Below, piece by piece: positions 60,520-64,000 of a stretch of 64,000 bases of DNA. Below the pieces are notes generated by a model. It was not told the origin of the DNA. It did not search any database and worked only from the letters and a program-made list of their open reading frames with translations. The stretch spans positions 9,829,647-9,893,646 of the forward strand of contig OY365810.1 of NCBI GenBank assembly GCA_959347315.1, read 5' to 3'. Source of the DNA: Bimastos eiseni. Taxonomy: Eukaryota > Annelida > Clitellata > Crassiclitellata > Lumbricidae. The first letter of the stretch is position 1. The number at the start of each line of letters is the position of its first letter. The translations under genes were made by a program, and so were the position numbers.

Positions 60520-61363
60520 AATTACTTGCGGCTGCTGAATGGATATTCAGTCATATTAAGTTAAGAAAAGTATAGGAAGAGGAAATAGTGAAATGGATAC
60601 GTGAATCATGATGAAGGTCATTGCTCCTAATTACACCAGAATATTACGAACATAGCTATTTCAGTTACGACTTCAGTAAGTCGTGACTAATCGACTGATC
60701 CTGACCGTTGGGGTGGGGGCAAACTCATTTACCACCGAGAATATACCCTCGCATCAGAACGATCGCCTTCCGTGAAAAGCCGGTAGCATCGAGGTCTTGG
60801 CCGCCTCATCTTGTCTTCTGCTGCGAAATCGTGTTAGCCAGATCCTGTTCCAACATTCTCATCGCCAGAGTTCATTGATGTTTTTAACTCAAGCGACGGC
60901 TTCTCGAATGTCTCTAATCCAGTTTAATTAACATGAAATTATTTCTCGTTTAAATATTCTCATGTCATCTCTAACTGCATTTGGCTAGAAATCGACATTG
61001 TGACATATGTGTTTAATAGCTTATGATTAAGTATCCCGCGTCAAAAAATGATGAATATATTCCGTTTTGATTTACAAGAAAGCCACATATGTTAACTTTG
61101 CTTGATTTAATAATTATTATAACAGTTGCAATTTACAAAACAAAATTATTCTCTAATTAGATTGATTGCATATTGTTTCATGAAAGCAGCTTCATCCTTA
61201 AGGTTTTGTTTCTAAAAAATGAGAATTTGGGCTATTTCTGCTATAAAAGCAACTGATAATTATTTATGGGGACCATGACCAATTGCCGAAGTAGACTAAT
61301 TATTCTGATGGTTACAATTATACGCATTTTCGCATGTTCCAGTCTAGTGTCGATGACCGGGAG
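60520..61363. other. Intergenic DNA, no gene seen
   Basis: I see nothing supportable between the end of the duplicated 3' flank and the minisatellite. Confidence 0.45.
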
Positions 61364-61653
61364 TGCAATTATATCCACTTGCAATGATATCCACTTGCAA
61401 TGATATCCACTTGCAATTATATCCACTTGCAATGATATCCACTTGCAATGATATCCACTTGCAATGATATCCACTTGCAATGATATCCACTTGCAATGAT
61501 ATCCACTTGCAATGATATCCACTTGCAATGATATCCACTTGCAATGATATCCACTTGCAATGATATCCACTTGCAATGATATCCACTTGCAATGATATCC
61601 ACTTGCAATGATATCCACTTGCAATGATATCCACTTGCAATGATATCCACTTG
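61364..61653. repeat. 16-bp minisatellite, about 18 copies
   Basis: Unit ATATCCACTTGCAATG, with a T for G change in two of the first copies and none later. All three minus-strand frames are open across it because the unit has no stop in any phase; these are not genes. Confidence 0.97.
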
Positions 61654-61659
61654 CTCCTC

Positions 61660-62080
61660 CATTCCACCAAGCTACACGTTAAGCACCTACTTACCAACGA
61701 ACGATGCGTCAAGTCAAGTGGACCTAATTAGATGCAATTACATTTATTTATTCAATTTTAATGAATGTAGCTTTATGTTTAAGATACAGTTTCGTTAATA
61801 GAATAATTTCAACGTTGAGTGTTTGTCTCTGGTTTTCGAGTAACTGATATTACAAGGTGTATTGTAAGTGAAGATATGATTCACTGTGTCTTGGTGAATA
61901 AGGATCGCTGTTACAATAACTATTGGTGTGGCATATTAATCTGCAATCCACGTTTATGGCGTCGGCGAGATTGCACTCAAATACGCGTGGATCATTGGCT
62001 TGCATGTAGGCACAACTTCTGGTTAATTCGACAAGCTGATACGCCTGCTCTGTAAGTAAAGTAACACGGTTGCAAATCAT
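61660..62080. other. Intergenic DNA with opposite short open frames
   Basis: Overlapping frames on both strands at 61819-62080 have several cysteines, but I find no leader, splice pattern or family. Confidence 0.3.
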
Positions 62081-62084
62081 ATTA

Positions 62085-62300
62085 TGCTTATACTTATTAT
62101 TATTACTACATTATTACTTTTAGAATTAATAGTAGTAGTGGAAGTAAGGGAAGTAGTAGTAGCAGTATTAATAAGGGAAGCACGCGGAAGTGGTAGTAGA
62201 AGAGGTAGTATTAGAAGTGGAAGTATTTTCGTGGAAGTCCGAAGTAGTAGTAGTTGTAGTGGAAGTAATTGTAATAGTAATGAATTTAATGGAATATAAT
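62085..62300. repeat. AGT/TAGTAG-rich purine tract
   Basis: Imperfect (AGT)n and GGAAGT units; the associated frames are artefacts. Confidence 0.7.
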
Positions 62301-62435
62301 GGCAGTAATAATAATGCAATCTTTTTCACCGAAAACGAGCCTACGTGTTCGAGGGAAACAGAATCCATCATTTCTGCGATGAAAGTCTGACGTCGATGCT
62401 TCCAAAGATTATCAAATGCCAATGAGCACATGATA

Positions 62436-62492
62436 GATATATTTAATATAATATATATTATAATATATTATATTATTATATATTATATATAG
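62436..62492. repeat. TA-rich palindrome
   Basis: Nearly pure A and T (ATATATTATAATATATTATA), self-complementary. Confidence 0.8.
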
Positions 62493-62669
62493 CTTTGTGT
62501 ATTTCGTGCACTTTATAATATCTGCTGTAGTCGACTTCGCCAGCAGCTGAGGTTAACATACACGTTGATGGAAGTTAGTAAGTAGAAAGTGGTGCGTCAA
62601 ACTGTGCGTTTAGATTCTAACCCTAGATTCGTCACATCTCCGTCCTGACTTTCCTCACGAGTCACTTAA

Positions 62670-62890
62670 TTAACCCATCACAGTTTTGACACATAGCCTA
62701 CGCTGTAGCAGCTTCGCCACATCAGAGTTTCGCCAAGTACCAGTTTCTCAACACGACACAGTTTTACCTCATCACAGCTGAGCCACATGGCAGTTACGCC
62801 AGATTATAGCTGCGCAATAAACATTTGTACCATAATTATGGTAGTTTCGCCGCATACCACTTTTGCATCATAACAATTGTGTCACAAACA
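62670..62890. repeat. Degenerate 16 to 17-bp tandem phrase
   Basis: The phrase CAGTTTCGCCACAT recurs in about ten diverged forms (TTCGCCACATCAGAG, TTTCGCCAAGTACCAG, TTACGCCAGATTATAG and others) at a steady 16 to 17-bp step. Confidence 0.6.
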
Positions 62891-63409
62891 TACAACGGTT
62901 CAATATTGTTCCACGTTCAGCCGCGTTGCATGAAATGTTGTATTTGATTCACACGCATCACATACGTTTTAAAAGTATGCTTATTGCTCAAGTTCTGTTT
63001 TTATTTCTGTCCATTTGCGACGATTGTATTTTTACAGACACTTGAGCATAATTATAGGTATGCGCGATAATTAATCAAAATAATTATGATGATCAAGCTA
63101 CTAACCTGTCTCATTCCATAATTCTCGTATCCTCGTTCTGCAATATTCTTGATCGGTCGTACACCTGCGTCTAAAACGGACCTTGTTGTCTTCGGGAAAG
63201 TGGGTACAACTGCGTCCATGGATGTAGGATGAACATGAATAGCAAGTGAGACCTACAGAGTAAACACATTAGATTAATTAGCGTCAGACAACCTTTTTCA
63301 GTTCTTGAACGATAGGACAATACCCTAGCATATTGCTGAGGTGCGCAAGCACACAAGTACACGTAGAAACGCAGCTAAGAGCCCACAGTAGACTCTGTTA
63401 AAATGCCAC

Positions 63410-63960
63410 CCAAGCAGTTAAGACATCATCGGAAGACCTGGAATTGACAGCTCGCGATTCACTGGAGTCAGTGAACAGACAACCGCGGCTGAAAAGGACA
63501 CATTTCAGAGAGGTATAAAATGAAGATGAGGGGATCCTAGGTGGAAGACGGAGCTCTAGGGGAGACCATTCCAGATGGTCCGTATCACGACCTAGAAAGC
63601 CCAGTGGTCTACTGCATTATAGAAGCGCTTTTAAAATGGCCGAACATTCCACTGTGAACAGAAGAGCGAAACGGTCGTCGACTGCTACTGGCCTGATTAG
63701 AGGGCGACAAAACTGAAGCAAATAAGCAGGCGCGGCACGTCGAGGCAGCGTCAAACAAAGGCGGATTAGCTAAAAATAATAACAAGATGCGCAGGGGTAG
63801 AGGTACACAGTGAGGAAATTCCGTATGTAGTCGGATACACGACCCTCTCTGGGAGTGCCACCAATCAATCGAGCAACCTCAGGCTGAACCCGCTCCATGC
63901 GCCCAATCCGACCCTTCATATTCCATTGCAGGATCAAGGGTTGTGGAAAACTGTAACGCA
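63410..63960 (+). repeat. Dispersed repeat family B, long copy at the right edge
   Basis: GCGGCTGAAAAGGACAC, GGTATAAAATGAAGATG and GGGGAGACCATTCCAGATGG follow the order seen at 8045 onward. The later part (GAGCAACCTCAGGCTGAACC) extends beyond what is clear in that copy. The 63-codon minus frame here is not a gene. Confidence 0.55.
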
Positions 63961-64000
63961 ATATAGACCAGACATTCAGTCTTTTCCAAATCCTGCATAA

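Noticed and set aside
61364..61653. CRISPR-like array
   Set aside because: The 16-bp units are contiguous with no unique spacers, and the DNA is from an animal; it is a minisatellite. The same holds for 21459-21640 and 52196-52305.

Overview
The window is animal nuclear DNA. It has small exons with GT/AG borders in long AT-rich introns, extracellular-module domains, many microsatellites, tRNA-derived SINEs, hAT-type MITEs and fragments of non-LTR retrotransposons. The extracellular domain repertoire and the repeats suggest a marine invertebrate, possibly an echinoderm or another invertebrate deuterostome. That placement is a guess: no gene here fixes the phylum.

Region 1 (1 to about 7.4 kb) holds no exon I can support. 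It contains a nested palindromic element at the left edge and long microsatellite tracts.

Region 2 (7.44 to 34.0 kb, + strand) is the 3' part of a large gene, rebuilt here as 18 exons coding for about 1,090 residues. The order is half HYR, CCP, CCP, HYR, CCP, a spacer module (X1), GCC2/GCC3, calcium-binding EGF, EGF, TSP1, CCP, a second spacer module (X2), GCC2/GCC3, one transmembrane helix and a 40-residue tail. All introns are phase 1 except one phase 0 (inside X1) and one phase 2 (after the membrane helix). The plan resembles SVEP1/polydom and SCUBE-type proteins but ends in a membrane anchor. The 5' end lies outside the window or in undetected exons. The introns carry SINEs, hAT MITEs, a TTAGGG-like palindromic element and a cluster of three retrotransposon fragments in the intron before the exon at 29483.

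Region 3 (34.0 to 46.1 kb) is gene-poor, with two more antisense retrotransposon remnants near 39.6 to 40.4 kb.

Region 4 (46.1 to 60.5 kb) holds two tandem three-exon genes for small secreted proteins of the Ly6/uPAR three-finger type (125 and 130 aa), sharing all twelve cysteines, exon phases, and intron and 3' flank homology. A third, start-less copy of the leader exon lies at 56.18 kb. A decayed RT fragment (49.95 to 50.54 kb) and several minisatellites lie between and around them.

Region 5 (60.5 to 64 kb) has no recognisable gene. It holds a 16-bp minisatellite, a degenerate 16 to 17-bp tandem phrase and a copy of a dispersed repeat at the right edge.

Exon borders were read by eye from splice consensus, reading frame and domain logic; no transcript evidence was available.
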